A program made the position numbers and the translations under genes. A model generated the notes under the pieces. That model was given only the letters and a program-made list of their open reading frames with translations, was not told where the DNA came from and ran no database searches. A stretch of 64,000 nt of DNA from Tepidamorphaceae bacterium (GTDB lineage Bacteria; Pseudomonadota; Alphaproteobacteria; Rhizobiales; Tepidamorphaceae), in the NCBI GenBank assembly GCA_028279445.1, contig JANQNT010000017.1, positions 1 to 64,000 of the forward strand, read 5' to 3'. How positions within the stretch are numbered: position 1 is the stretch's first letter; every line of letters begins with the position of its first letter. Positions 1 to 9,758 of this stretch are shown in pieces.

Positions 1-84
1 CGGTCCCGGGTCAGCGGCCTGGGCCCCGGTGGCCGCGATCGCAACCGCAGCGCCGCCGAGAAGAAGGCTCTTGAACTTGTTCAT
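1..84 (-). CDS. Porin-type outer-membrane protein, N-terminal signal peptide only (partial)
   Basis: Only the first 28 codons lie in the window; the gene runs off the left edge. The start is ATG at 84-82 with a GGAGGT ribosome binding site at about 94-89. The peptide begins MNKFKSLLLGG, continues with an Ala-rich hydrophobic core and ends in a GAQAAD cleavage site. This is the signal peptide pattern typical of the small alphaproteobacterial porins (Omp2b/porin family), whose mature part usually starts AD. The porin assignment rests on the signal peptide alone; any secreted protein with this leader would look the same. Confidence 0.5.
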   Translation of the reverse strand, partial: MNKFKSLLLGGAAVAIAATGAQAADPGP

Positions 85-851
85 ATTGACCTCCAGTCAA
101 TCAAAGGTAGGGACCAGGTATCTTCTCTTTCGGGCCGCCCGGTTGAGCCGTTTGGCGCGATGAAAGGAAGGGTTTCCCCAACTCCCCGTGAAACTGCCTG
201 CTCGGGTATGCCCCCGAAAGAACCGCCCCTAACAGGCAATCACGACTATCCGGGTCCCCGGTGTCGCTGATCCGCACCATACCCATGCGCCCTTACCGTT
301 CAACCACCAACTGGCGTTTCAGGCCCCCAGCCGAAGCCTTTTGGGCGGGGTGTGTCTTTTCGACAACGTTGTGACTATTGTGCATCGCACAAAATCGGCA
401 AATCTGCACCAAAACACCGCATTTCGGGGCCTGCAGGCGTCCTCCGGAGAGGAATCACCAATGCTGTCACCGCCCCGATCCGGTGTTCTGAGGCACACGA
501 GACGGCGCGCGACGGGCAAAAACAGCGACGTGCCGACTCGCTTTCAGCCCCCCGATTCCGGGTCCGCACGCCGGCGATTCTCCCGACTCACTCCGCCGGG
601 TGTGCTGCAACGTCCGATGCACACACTCTGCGTCACCCCGGCGGTTGTCCCGCGAATTCATCGCGGTACGGCAATTCGTGCTTGCCTTCACGCCCGCTTC
701 GCGCTGACATCGCGCCCGTCCGCCTCGCAGGTTCAAGCACGATGTCGCTCGGGCCCGCCGGATCGGGCCAGGCAGCACCCCATTAGGCTGCACAACGAGA
801 ACGACCGCCGGGCGAGCGGCGGCGCACCTTGCGGGAACGAACGGACAGACC
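85..851. other. Intergenic region between divergent porin-type gene and ABC importer operon
   Basis: About 770 bases without a convincing gene. Several open frames cross it, but their translations are Arg/Pro/Ser-rich, low-complexity and shared among frames, as expected from GC-rich non-coding DNA. It must hold the promoters of the leftward porin-type gene and the rightward transporter operon. The only structured element seen is an inverted repeat at 378-392, listed separately. Confidence 0.6.
378..392. promoter_or_regulatory. Perfect inverted repeat TTGTGC-ATC-GCACAA, candidate operator
   Basis: Six-base arms with a three-base spacer, in an A/T-richer patch that also holds the palindrome ACAACGTTGT at 363-372. 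Its place between two divergent genes suits a transcription factor site. No regulator can be named from the sequence. Confidence 0.3.
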
Positions 852-2828
852 GTGGACACCCTTTCCGATCCGGACAAAGCGGACGCATTGAAGCAGGCCG
901 GGACAAAGGACGCCGGGACGAACGGCAACCTGCTGAGCGTGCGCGACCTGCGCGTCTCCTTCGACCTGCAGGGCCAGCCGCTGGAGGTCGTGAAAGGTGC
1001 CAGTTTCCGCATCCGCCCCGGCACCGTGACCGCGCTGGTCGGCGAATCCGGTTCCGGCAAGTCGGTCATCTCCCAGTGCATCATGGGCATCCTGCCGAAG
1101 AACGGTTCCATCACGGCGGGCAGCATCGCGTTCGCCGACCCGGCAAAGGACGGCCCCGTCACCGACATCGCCGCCCTGCTGCAGTCAAGCGAAGAGATGC
1201 GGAAGATTCGCGGCGGGCGCATCTCGATCATCTTCCAGGAGCCGATGACCTCGCTGTCGGCGGTGCACACCATCGGTAATCAGGTCAGCGAGGCGCTCAT
1301 CCTGCACAAGGGCGTGCACGGGCGCGAAGCGCGCGAGCAGACCGAGGCGATGCTCAAGCGCGTCGGCTTTCCCGATCCGCACCGCGCCTTCGACATGTAC
1401 CCTTTCGAGCTGTCAGGCGGACTGCGCCAGCGCGCCATGATCGCCATGGCGCTGATCTGCGGCCCGGCGCTGCTGATTGCGGACGAACCCTCCACCGCCC
1501 TCGACGTGACGGTGCAGGCGCAGGTGCTGGGCCTCTTGAAGGACCTGCAGGCCGAGTTCGGCATGGCGATGCTGCTGATCACCCACGATCTCGGCGTCGT
1601 CTCCAACATGGCCGACGAGGTCGTCGTCATCTATCACGGCGAGATCATGGAGGCCGGTCCGGTCGAGGACATCTTCCGCGATCCGCAGCACGAATACCTG
1701 AAAGCGCTGCTGGCGGCGGTACCGCATTTCGACATGCAGCCGGGCGAACGCCTGGTGTCGCTGCGTGCCGCCGGCAGCCGACCAGCGCCAGCCGAGCCGG
1801 CAAAGACACCCGCGAAGACGAAGGACTCAGGCGGCGCGCCGCCCATCCTCTCGGTACAGAACATCGTCAAGACCTTCACCATCAAGAAGGGAAGCTGGTT
1901 CGGCGGCTCGGAAGACCAATCGGTGCACGCGGTGGACGATGTCAGCTTCGACATCGCCCGCGGCGAATGCCTGGGGCTTGTCGGCGAGAGCGGCTGCGGC
2001 AAGACCACGGTGAGCAAGATCATCACCCGCGCGGTGACGCCGGATCAGGGCGCGGTGCTGCTGGATTCCGGAGACGGCAAGGGGCAAGTCGACCTGACGA
2101 GACTGCACAGCGCGCAGCTCAAGCAGATCCGCTCCGGCATCCAGATGATCTTCCAGGACCCGTTCGGGTCCCTCAATCCGCGCATGACGGTGCTGGAAAT
2201 CCTCCGCGAACCGCTGGCCATCCACGGCATCGGCGATCGCGCCGCCCAGGTGACGCGGGTTACCGAACTGATGAAGCAGGTCGGCCTCGATCCGCGCTTC
2301 GCCAGCCGCTATCCGCATTCGTTTTCCGGCGGCCAGCGCCAACGCATCGGCATCGCCCGCGCGCTGGCGCTCAATCCGAAGTTGATCATCTGCGATGAAC
2401 CCGTGTCGGCGCTGGATGTCAGCGTCCAGGCGCAAATCCTCAACCTGCTGAAGGATTTGCAGTCGGAGCTCGAGCTCACCTACCTGTTCATCTCGCACAA
2501 TCTGGCGGTGGTCGACTACATGGCCGACCGCATCGCGGTGATGTGGAAGGGCCGCCTGGTGGAGGTCGCCAAGCGCTCCACGCTGTTCCGTAACCCGCGC
2601 CATCCCTATACCCAGGCGCTGCTCGACGCGGTGCCCTATCCCGATCTCGACCGGCCGCTCGATTTCGAGACGATCCGCGCGCGCTTCGGCACCGAGACCG
2701 CCATGTGGCACGATGTCTTCCGCCCGCAATACGAAGACGGCACACCCGCGCAGATGGCGTTTGTCGAAGTCGAGCCGGATCACAGGGTGCTGGTGCGTGC
2801 CGGTGCTGAACTCTCGGAGGTTGCCTGA
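852..2828 (+). CDS. Peptide/opine-type ABC transporter, fused dual ATP-binding protein
   Basis: Cytoplasmic ATPase that powers import of a small peptide, opine or related solute. At 658 residues it carries two complete nucleotide-binding domains in one chain, like YejF or GsiA, instead of separate DppD and DppF subunits. Domain 1 has Walker A GESGSGKS at 64-71, a signature LSGGLRQR at 187-194 and Walker B with D211-E212. Domain 2 has Walker A GESGCGKT at 378-385, signature FSGGQRQR at 491-498 and Walker B D515. Each domain ends in the oligopeptide-transporter C-terminal extension (HPYTQALLDAVP in the second). The start is GTG at 852. The gene leads the operon and its stop touches the start of the binding-protein gene. 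The ligand cannot be told from sequence. Confidence 0.9.
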   Translation: MDTLSDPDKADALKQAGTKDAGTNGNLLSVRDLRVSFDLQGQPLEVVKGASFRIRPGTVTALVGESGSGKSVISQCIMGILPKNGSITAGSIAFADPAKDGPVTDIAALLQSSEEMRKIRGGRISIIFQEPMTSLSAVHTIGNQVSEALILHKGVHGREAREQTEAMLKRVGFPDPHRAFDMYPFELSGGLRQRAMIAMALICGPALLIADEPSTALDVTVQAQVLGLLKDLQAEFGMAMLLITHDLGVVSNMADEVVVIYHGEIMEAGPVEDIFRDPQHEYLKALLAAVPHFDMQPGERLVSLRAAGSRPAPAEPAKTPAKTKDSGGAPPILSVQNIVKTFTIKKGSWFGGSEDQSVHAVDDVSFDIARGECLGLVGESGCGKTTVSKIITRAVTPDQGAVLLDSGDGKGQVDLTRLHSAQLKQIRSGIQMIFQDPFGSLNPRMTVLEILREPLAIHGIGDRAAQVTRVTELMKQVGLDPRFASRYPHSFSGGQRQRIGIARALALNPKLIICDEPVSALDVSVQAQILNLLKDLQSELELTYLFISHNLAVVDYMADRIAVMWKGRLVEVAKRSTLFRNPRHPYTQALLDAVPYPDLDRPLDFETIRARFGTETAMWHDVFRPQYEDGTPAQMAFVEVEPDHRVLVRAGAELSEVA

Positions 2829-4799
2829 ATGCATGCCGCCCCGTTGACCACCGCGTCCATCGCCGTGGCCATGCGCGTCCTTGCCGCGCTGACGGTCGGC
2901 GCGATGCTGGCCATTGCCGTGGCAGTGACCGCGGCTGCCGCGCCCGACGTCTCGCGCAAGGAAGCGCCGATGCTCTCGGAACTGGTGGCCAAGGGGGAAT
3001 TGCCGCCCGTTTCGCTGCGCATTCCAGCCGAGCCGCGCGTCGTCGATCTTGAGCGGATGGGTCGCGAACCGGGCGCCTATGGCGGCACCTGGCGGATGCT
3101 GATGAAGGGCCAGAAGGACATCCGCATGATGACGGTGTTCAGCTACGCCCGCCTGGTCGGCTTCACCGACGACTTCGAACTCAGGCCCGACATCCTCAAG
3201 GACGTGGAGATCGAGGACGGGCGCATCTTCACCTTCCATCTGCGCGCCGGTCACCGCTGGTCCGACGGCCACCCCTTCACCGCGGAGGACTTCCGCTACT
3301 GGTGGGAGGAGGTCGCCAACAACAAGCAACTGGCCAAGGGTGGCATTCCGCGCGTCATGCGCCCGCACGGGCAGCCGCCGACGTTCGAGGTGATCGACCC
3401 GCAGACCGTGCGCTACACCTGGGCCAAGCCCAATCCGCTGTTCATCACCGCACTGGCCGGCCCCCGCCCGCTCGAGATCTATATGGCGGCGCATTACCTC
3501 AAGCAGTTCCACGAGGACTATCGCGACAAGGCGGCGCTCGACGCGCTGGTCGAGGAGGCCAGCGTCAAGGACTGGTCCTCGTTGCACCGGCGCAAGGCGC
3601 GCAGCTACCGCCCGGAGAACCCGGAGTTGCCGACGCTGGCGCCCTGGCGCAACATCACCGCACCGCCGGCGGAACGCTTCGTGTTCGAGCGCAACCCCTA
3701 CTTCCACCGCGTCGACCAGCACGGCCGCCAGCTTCCCTATATCGACCACGTGACGCTTTCGATGGGCTCATCGAGCCTGATCCCTGCCAAGACCGGCACC
3801 GGCGAGGCCGATCTGCAGGCGCGCTACATCCGCTTCAACGACTACACCTTCCTCAAGGCCGCTGAGGAGCAGGAGGATTACTCGGTCAGACTGTGGGAGA
3901 CCGGCAAGGGTGCGCAGATCGCGCTTTATCCCAATCTGAACTACGAGGACCCGGTCTGGCGCGAGCTGTTCCGCGACGTGCGCTTCCGTCGTGCCCTGTC
4001 GCTGGCCATTCACCGCCGCGAGATCAACCAGGCGATCTATTACGGGCTGGCCCGCCAGAGCGCCAATACGGTGCTTCCGGCCAGCCGGCTGTTCCGCGAG
4101 GATTACGCCAACGCCTGGACCGACTTCGATCTTGAGACGGCAAACGCCCTGCTCGATGAAATCGGCCTCGACACGCGCGATGGCGACGGCGTGCGGCTGC
4201 TGCCGGACGGTCGGCGCATGGAGATCATCATCTCGCTGGCCGGCGAGAGCACCGAGGAATCCGATGTCGTGCAGCTCATCCACGACACCTGGCTTGCCGC
4301 CGGTATCAAGCTCTATCCGCGCTCCTCGCAGCGCGACATCTTCCGCCGCCGCGTTTTCGCGGGCCAGACAATGATCTCGGTGTGGGCGGGCTACGATAAT
4401 GCCCTGCCAACGCCGGACCTCAGCCCGGAGGAGCTGGCGCCGACCACCCAGCAGCAGTTGCAGTGGCCGGCCTGGGGCCTGCACCGCGAATCCGGTGGTG
4501 AGGCTGGCGAAGCGCCGGACCTGCCCGAAGCACGGCAACTGCTTACCCTCTACGATCAATGGCTGTCGGCCAGCACCGATGCGGCGCGCACCGCGATCTG
4601 GCACGGCATGCTGGCGATCCACGCCGAGCAGGTCTTCACCATCGGCATCGTCAACGGCTGCTCGCAGCCAGTGGTGGTGTCCAATCGCCTGCGCAACGTG
4701 CCCGAGCAAGGTCTCTATACCTACGCGCCGGGTTCCTACTTCGGCATCTACCTGCCCGACACCTTCTGGTTCGCCGGGCCGGGCGATCCGGAATCCTGA
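2829..4799 (+). CDS. ABC transporter extracellular solute-binding protein, family 5
   Basis: Periplasmic ligand receptor of the importer. The 656-residue chain starts with a long hydrophobic export signal that ends near residue 38 (VAVTAAAAPD). The mature part has the family 5 (DppA/OppA/YejA) landmarks: GAYGGTWRML, TFHLRAGHRWSDGHPFTAEDFRYWW and the later VRFRRALSLAIHRREIN segment. It is longer than DppA (about 535) and close to the large YejA-like group. The ATG at 2829 directly follows the ATPase stop and has GGAGG at 2816-2820; an internal ATG at 2871 would give a shorter and more ordinary signal peptide. No lipobox is seen, so it is probably soluble. Confidence 0.9.
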   Translation: MHAAPLTTASIAVAMRVLAALTVGAMLAIAVAVTAAAAPDVSRKEAPMLSELVAKGELPPVSLRIPAEPRVVDLERMGREPGAYGGTWRMLMKGQKDIRMMTVFSYARLVGFTDDFELRPDILKDVEIEDGRIFTFHLRAGHRWSDGHPFTAEDFRYWWEEVANNKQLAKGGIPRVMRPHGQPPTFEVIDPQTVRYTWAKPNPLFITALAGPRPLEIYMAAHYLKQFHEDYRDKAALDALVEEASVKDWSSLHRRKARSYRPENPELPTLAPWRNITAPPAERFVFERNPYFHRVDQHGRQLPYIDHVTLSMGSSSLIPAKTGTGEADLQARYIRFNDYTFLKAAEEQEDYSVRLWETGKGAQIALYPNLNYEDPVWRELFRDVRFRRALSLAIHRREINQAIYYGLARQSANTVLPASRLFREDYANAWTDFDLETANALLDEIGLDTRDGDGVRLLPDGRRMEIIISLAGESTEESDVVQLIHDTWLAAGIKLYPRSSQRDIFRRRVFAGQTMISVWAGYDNALPTPDLSPEELAPTTQQQLQWPAWGLHRESGGEAGEAPDLPEARQLLTLYDQWLSASTDAARTAIWHGMLAIHAEQVFTIGIVNGCSQPVVVSNRLRNVPEQGLYTYAPGSYFGIYLPDTFWFAGPGDPES

Positions 4800-4814
4800 C
4801 AGGGGCCGCGTTTC

Positions 4815-5813
4815 ATGTGGGGGTACATACTGCGCCGCGTCGCGATCATGATCCCGACGCTGTTCATCACCAGCGCGCTGATCTTCACCATCATCGAGCT
4901 GCCGCCCGGCGACTATTTCGAGAGCTATGTCGCCGAACTGCGCGCCATGGGCGAGAAGGTCGACGAGGAGCGGCTGCAGTTCCTGCGCGAGGAATACGGT
5001 TTCGACCAGCCGCCCATCCAGCGCTACTTCCAGTGGCTCGGCGGGTGGTTCGTCGGCGATTTCGGCTATTCGTTCGCTTATGAGCTTCCCGTCAGCGACG
5101 TGGTCGGCGACCGGCTGTTCCTGACCATCCTGGTCTCTTTCTTCACCATCATCTTCACCTGGCTGATCGCCTTCCCGATCGGCATCTATTCGGCCACCCA
5201 CCAGTATAGCTGGGGCGATTACGGGCTGACCTTCGTCGGGCTGATCGGACTGGCCACGCCCAACTTCCTGCTGGCGCTGGTGATGATGTACCTAGCCAAC
5301 CTGTGGTTCGGCACCGCGATCGGCGGGCTGATGGCGCCGGAATACCTCGACCAGCCGATGAGCTGGGCGAAGTTCATGTCGATCATGGAGCACATCTGGA
5401 TACCGGTGATCGTCATTGGCACCGCGGGCACAGCCGGCATGATCCGCCGGCTGCGCGCCAACCTGCTCGATGAGCTTCAGAAGCAGTACGTGACGACCGC
5501 CCGCGCCAAGGGCCTGCATCCCTTCAAGACGCTGACGAAATACCCGCTGCGCATGTCGCTCAACTTCTTCATTGCCGATATCGGCTCGATCCTGCCGCAG
5601 ATCATCTCAGGCGCCGAGATCGTCGCCATCGTGCTGTCGCTGCAGACGACCGGCCCGCTGCTGATCGAGGCGCTGCAGAGCCAGGACATGTATCTGGCCG
5701 GCTCGTTCCTGATGTTCCTGGCGATCCTCACCGTGATCGGCGTGCTGCTGTCGGATATCGCGCTGGCCGTGCTCGATCCGCGCATCCGGCTTGCCGGAGG
5801 CAGCACCAAATGA
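4815..5813 (+). CDS. ABC transporter permease, DppB/YejB type
   Basis: Inner-membrane channel subunit of the importer, 332 residues with about six hydrophobic segments: one at the N terminus (ALIFTIIELPPGDYF), a periplasmic loop, then five toward the C terminus. The cytoplasmic coupling loop reads TTARAKGLHPFKTLTKYPLR near residues 227-246, matching the EAA motif that docks on the ATPase. The PPGDYFESYV segment after helix 1 is typical of this subfamily. The gene begins 15 bases after the binding protein and ends in a four-base overlap with the second permease, so the two are translationally coupled. Confidence 0.92.
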   Translation: MWGYILRRVAIMIPTLFITSALIFTIIELPPGDYFESYVAELRAMGEKVDEERLQFLREEYGFDQPPIQRYFQWLGGWFVGDFGYSFAYELPVSDVVGDRLFLTILVSFFTIIFTWLIAFPIGIYSATHQYSWGDYGLTFVGLIGLATPNFLLALVMMYLANLWFGTAIGGLMAPEYLDQPMSWAKFMSIMEHIWIPVIVIGTAGTAGMIRRLRANLLDELQKQYVTTARAKGLHPFKTLTKYPLRMSLNFFIADIGSILPQIISGAEIVAIVLSLQTTGPLLIEALQSQDMYLAGSFLMFLAILTVIGVLLSDIALAVLDPRIRLAGGSTK

Positions 5814-6985
5814 GCGACTTGACCCCGCCGGCCAGCGCCTCCCTGCCCCACTACGTCAACGCGGCCCATTTCGATCCGCGCACCATCGAGGAGCTGACAC
5901 CGGCCCAGGAGCGCATCTATCTCGCCTCCCAGTGGCAGTTGATGTGGTGGAAGTTCAAGCGCCACAAGGTCGCCGTGTGGTGCGGGGTGTTCCTGATCTG
6001 GCTCTATCTGGTCGCCATCTTCGCGGAGTTCCTGGCGCCCTATAACCTGGACGCGCGGCATATCGAGAAGATCTACCACCCGCCGCAGGGCATCCACCTG
6101 TTCAGCAAGGACGGTTTCGAGGGCCCCTTCGTGTACGGCTCCGACTACCGGCTGAACATGGACAATCTGAAGCGCGAATACACCGTGAACGAGGACAGGG
6201 TTCACGCGCTTCGCTTCTTCTGCAAGGGCGAACCCTACCGGATGTGGGGCTTCATTCCCGGCGAGCGGCGGCTGTTCTGCGCGCCGGAAGGCGAGCACGT
6301 CTTCCTGTTCGGCACCGACCGGCTCGGCCGCGACATGCTCTCACGCATCATCTACGGCGCGCGCATTTCGCTCACCATCGGGCTGATCGGCGTTGCCATC
6401 AGCTTCTCGCTCGGCATCGTGATCGGCGGGCTGGCCGGCTATTACGGCGGCGTGGTCGATCTGGTCGTGCAGCGCATCATCGAGGTGTTGCAATCGATCC
6501 CCAGCATTCCGCTGTGGCTGGCGCTGGCGGCGATCATGCCGGTCACCTGGAGCCCGTTGCTGGTCTATTTCGCCATCACCGTCATCCTCGGCTTGCTCGA
6601 CTGGACCGGCCTGGCACGCGCGGTGCGCTCCAAATTGCTCGCGCTGCGCGAGGAGGATTACGTGCTCGCCGCCCAACTGATGGGCGCGGACACCTCCCGC
6701 ATCATCGGCCGCCATCTGGTGCCCGGCTTCATCAGCCACCTGATCGCCTCGGCGACCATCTCCATCCCCACCATGATCCTGGGCGAGACCGCGCTGAGTT
6801 TCCTGGGGTTAGGCCTGCGCGCGCCGGTAACAAGCTGGGGCGTGTTGCTGACGGAAGCCCAGAACATCAACGTCGTGGCGCTCTACCCTTGGCTGATGCT
6901 GCCGGTCCTGCCGGTAATCCTGGTTATTCTCGCCTACAATTTCCTGGGCGACGGCCTGCGCGACGCTGCCGATCCCTACAAGTAG
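5810..6985 (+). CDS. ABC transporter permease, DppC/YejE type
   Basis: Second membrane subunit, 391 residues. It has a long N-terminal cytoplasmic tail, one helix near residue 60 (FLIWLYLVAIFAEFLAPYN), a periplasmic domain of roughly 100 residues and a five-helix transport core. The GTDRLGRDMLSRIIYGARIS signature of the DppC family lies near residues 169-188, and the coupling loop reads LREEDYVLAAQLMGAD. The start overlaps the YejB-type gene by four bases (ATGA). The unusually large periplasmic segment is shared with YejE-type permeases. This is the last gene of the operon; 266 non-coding bases follow. Confidence 0.92.
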   Translation: MSDLTPPASASLPHYVNAAHFDPRTIEELTPAQERIYLASQWQLMWWKFKRHKVAVWCGVFLIWLYLVAIFAEFLAPYNLDARHIEKIYHPPQGIHLFSKDGFEGPFVYGSDYRLNMDNLKREYTVNEDRVHALRFFCKGEPYRMWGFIPGERRLFCAPEGEHVFLFGTDRLGRDMLSRIIYGARISLTIGLIGVAISFSLGIVIGGLAGYYGGVVDLVVQRIIEVLQSIPSIPLWLALAAIMPVTWSPLLVYFAITVILGLLDWTGLARAVRSKLLALREEDYVLAAQLMGADTSRIIGRHLVPGFISHLIASATISIPTMILGETALSFLGLGLRAPVTSWGVLLTEAQNINVVALYPWLMLPVLPVILVILAYNFLGDGLRDAADPYK

Positions 6986-7251
6986 CAGCACACATGTGGG
7001 CCTATTCACGCAATGATGAAGCCCGTTCACGCCGGCTACACAATTGTGCTGACCGGCTCACCTTGTTGGCGACTTGGTCATCAATGCATGGTAAAAGGGA
7101 CGCTCACTGAGCACCGGGCCAGGCATTTCCGGGGGGATTTGCCGACCACGAGGCGGGGCGCACCGGGGCTTGTTGTTGGGGTCACAGCGCAACCGGAGCG
7201 TCCGGAGTCTTCTTCACGACACTCGCGTATGACTATTGATGAGGTCTGGTC

Positions 7252-8466
7252 ATGACCCGCCGCGGACATGCCCGTGTGCTTATGTACAGCCACGATACAT
7301 TCGGCCTTGGCCATCTGCGCCGCTGCCGTTCGATCGCCCATGCGCTGGTGGAGCGCTTCAGCGGCATCATGGTGATCATCATCTCCGGCTCGCCGCTGGC
7401 CGGTGCCTTCGACCTGCGCGCGCGGGTCGATTTTGTCAAGGTGCCGAGCGTCATCAAGCTGCACAACGGCGACTACACCTCGCTCGACAAGCACATCGAT
7501 CTCGCCGATACGCTGGAAATGCGCCGCGCCATCATCCATCACATGGCCGCGTCCTTTGATCCCGACATCATGATCGTCGACAAGGAACCGATGGGCCTGC
7601 GCGGCGAGCTTGAATCCACCCTGCACATGCTGCGCGCGCGCGGCACCGCGCTGGTGGCGGGCCTGCGCGAGGTGATGGACGGGCCTGAGGAACTGCGCGC
7701 CGAGTGGTCGCGCACCGACATGGTGCGCAAGATGGCCGAGATCTACACGCATCTGTGGGTCTACGGGCCGCAGGGATTCTGGGATCCGCTGACTGGCCTT
7801 GACGTGCCCGACGCACTGCGCCGCCGCGTCACCTATACCGGTTACCTCGACCGCACCGGCAAGCAGACGTCGCTGCTGCACGGCCACAACCTGCCGGAAA
7901 ACTACCTGCTGGTCACCGCCGGGGGCGGCGGAGACGGTGCACCGCTGATGCATCAGGTGCTGTCGGCGCGCGAGGCCGGGGTCGGGTTCGACCAACCGGT
8001 GGTGCTGCTGCTCGGTCCGTTCATGAAGACCGATGAGCGCGATGCGCTGCACCGGCGCTCAGCCGATCTGGACGATGTCCACATCATCGACTTCGACAAC
8101 CGCGCCGAAACGCTGATGGCCGGCGCGACGGGCATTGTCGCCATGTTCGGCTACAACACGTTCTGTGAAATCCTGTCTTATGACCGTCCCGCGCTGATCG
8201 TGCCGCGCACCAGGCCCCGCCGCGAGCAGGAAATCCGCGCCCGCCGGGCCGCGGAACTCGGCATCATCGACATGCTGCTGCCCGAGCAGGCCGACGAACC
8301 CGAAACCCTGGCGCGCGCCCTGCGCGATCTTCCCGGCCGGCCGCGCCCATCCGACGCCGGCAATCCCCTGCCACTCGACGGTCTCGACGTGATCTGCGAT
8401 CTCGTCGGCGATCACTTCCAGCGCGTCAGCAGGCAGGACCTGACCCTCGTCGGTGCGGGAAGCTGA
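7252..8466 (+). CDS. GT-B glycosyltransferase of the COG4671 type (first of two)
   Basis: Predicted cytoplasmic sugar transferase, 404 residues, with a MurG-like two-Rossmann layout. The N-terminal half starts with VLMYSHDTFGLGHLRRC, the glycine/histidine loop typical of this family. The C-terminal half has LVTAGGGGDGAPL (donor phosphate loop) and GYNTFCEILSYDRPALIVPR, followed by a basic RTRPRREQEIRARRA segment. It heads a run of three glycosyltransferases. Donor and acceptor are unknown; its neighbours suggest a surface or secreted glycan. Confidence 0.8.
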   Translation: MTRRGHARVLMYSHDTFGLGHLRRCRSIAHALVERFSGIMVIIISGSPLAGAFDLRARVDFVKVPSVIKLHNGDYTSLDKHIDLADTLEMRRAIIHHMAASFDPDIMIVDKEPMGLRGELESTLHMLRARGTALVAGLREVMDGPEELRAEWSRTDMVRKMAEIYTHLWVYGPQGFWDPLTGLDVPDALRRRVTYTGYLDRTGKQTSLLHGHNLPENYLLVTAGGGGDGAPLMHQVLSAREAGVGFDQPVVLLLGPFMKTDERDALHRRSADLDDVHIIDFDNRAETLMAGATGIVAMFGYNTFCEILSYDRPALIVPRTRPRREQEIRARRAAELGIIDMLLPEQADEPETLARALRDLPGRPRPSDAGNPLPLDGLDVICDLVGDHFQRVSRQDLTLVGAGS

Positions 8467-8540
8467 GCGCCGGCCAGCAGCACCGCGGCCACGCAAGGTC
8501 GGCGAAGACGGCGCAGCGGGGCAAGGTCACCCTGGGCATC

Positions 8541-9758
8541 GTGCTGAAAGGCTATCCGCGCCTGTCGGAGACCTTCATCGCGCAGGAAATCCTCGCCCTG
8601 CAGGAGGCAGGCTTCGACCTGCACCTGATCTCGCTGCGCCACCCCACCGATCCCGCCCGGCACCCGATCCACGATCAGATCACCGCGCCGGTCACCTATC
8701 TGCCCGAATACCTCCACCAGGAGCCGTGGCGTGTTCTGCGCGGCTGGCAAAAAAGCCGCGCGCTGCCGGGGTTTCCGGCCGCCTGGAGCGCCTTCCGCGC
8801 CGATCTTGCCCGCGACAGGACGCGCAATCGCGTGCGCCGCTTCGGCCAGGCCTGTGTGCTGGCCGCAGAATGCGCAGCCGGGCTCGGCCACCTGCACGCC
8901 CATTTCATCCATACACCAGCCAGCGTCACCCGCTATGCGAGCCTGATGGCGGGCCTCCGCTGGACCTGCTCGGCCCACGCCAAGGACATCTGGACCTCGC
9001 CGGATTGGGAACTCGCCGGCAAACTCGCCGACAGCGCCTGGACGGTGACCTGCACGCAAACCGGTCTTGACCGGTTACGGGCCCTGACCGGCGATCCGGA
9101 CCGGGTGCATCTGGGCTATCACGGCCTCGATCTTGAGCGTTTCCCGCTGGTCAAACGCAAACCGGCCAGCGATGGCGCAGTGCGAATCCTGTCGGTCGGC
9201 CGGGCGGTGGAAAAGAAGGGCTTCGACCTGCTGCTGGAGGCGCTGGCACGCCTGCCCGCTGACCTCGATTGGCACTTCACCCATATCGGCGGCGGCGAGG
9301 AACTGACGGCGTTGCAGCGCCAGGCGGAGACCCTCGACATCGCCGCACGCATCGACTGGCGCGGCGCCCTGGCCCAGGATCAGGTGCTGCAGGCCTATCG
9401 CGAGGCGGACATCTTCGCGCTACCCTGCCGCATCGCCAGGAGCGGCGACCGCGACGGCCTGCCCAATGTTCTAATGGAGGCCCAGAGCCAGCGCATCGCC
9501 TGCATTTCCACCGATGTCTCGGGCGTCGGCGAGCTGATCGAGAACGGCGTTTCGGGCCTGCTGGTGCCACCCGACGATATTGATGCGCTGGCCCGCGATC
9601 TTGAGCGCCTCGTTCGCAATCCCCGATTGCGCCAGCGGCTGGCCGGCCAGGGCACGCGGATCGTCGGCGAGCGCTTCGATCACCGCGTGACCAACGCCGA
9701 GCTGATCGCCCTGTTCGATGCCACGCTGGGTGCCGGCGCCACACGCAAGGCCGCATGA
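8541..9758 (+). CDS. Glycosyltransferase family 4 (colanic-acid-type)
   Basis: Retaining GT-B sugar transferase, about 405 residues from the GTG at 8541. The N-terminal GYPRLSETFIAQEI segment is the hallmark of the family 4 branch that includes colanic acid and amylovoran enzymes. The C-terminal domain has RILSVGRAVEKKGFDLLLEAL and the E-x7-E region around DGLPNVLMEAQSQ, with GVSGLLVPPDD behind it. The start is doubtful: the coding-like frame continues upstream (VTLGI, part of the first beta strand) with no ATG, GTG or TTG until it overlaps the previous gene, where a CTG at 8463 forms a CTGA overlap. The stop overlaps the next gene by four bases. Confidence 0.85.
   Translation: MLKGYPRLSETFIAQEILALQEAGFDLHLISLRHPTDPARHPIHDQITAPVTYLPEYLHQEPWRVLRGWQKSRALPGFPAAWSAFRADLARDRTRNRVRRFGQACVLAAECAAGLGHLHAHFIHTPASVTRYASLMAGLRWTCSAHAKDIWTSPDWELAGKLADSAWTVTCTQTGLDRLRALTGDPDRVHLGYHGLDLERFPLVKRKPASDGAVRILSVGRAVEKKGFDLLLEALARLPADLDWHFTHIGGGEELTALQRQAETLDIAARIDWRGALAQDQVLQAYREADIFALPCRIARSGDRDGLPNVLMEAQSQRIACISTDVSGVGELIENGVSGLLVPPDDIDALARDLERLVRNPRLRQRLAGQGTRIVGERFDHRVTNAELIALFDATLGAGATRKAA

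Noticed and set aside
352-786. Open frame of 144 codons in the first intergenic region
   Set aside because: Composition is Arg/Pro/Ser-rich with no recognisable fold; it has no good ribosome binding site and overlaps other equally long frames.
1827-3749. 640-residue open frame on the minus strand
   Set aside because: It is opposite the importer ATPase and binding-protein genes and has His/Arg/Gly/Val-rich composition with no domain; an antisense shadow of high-GC coding DNA. Similar long shadows opposite several other genes were left out for the same reason.
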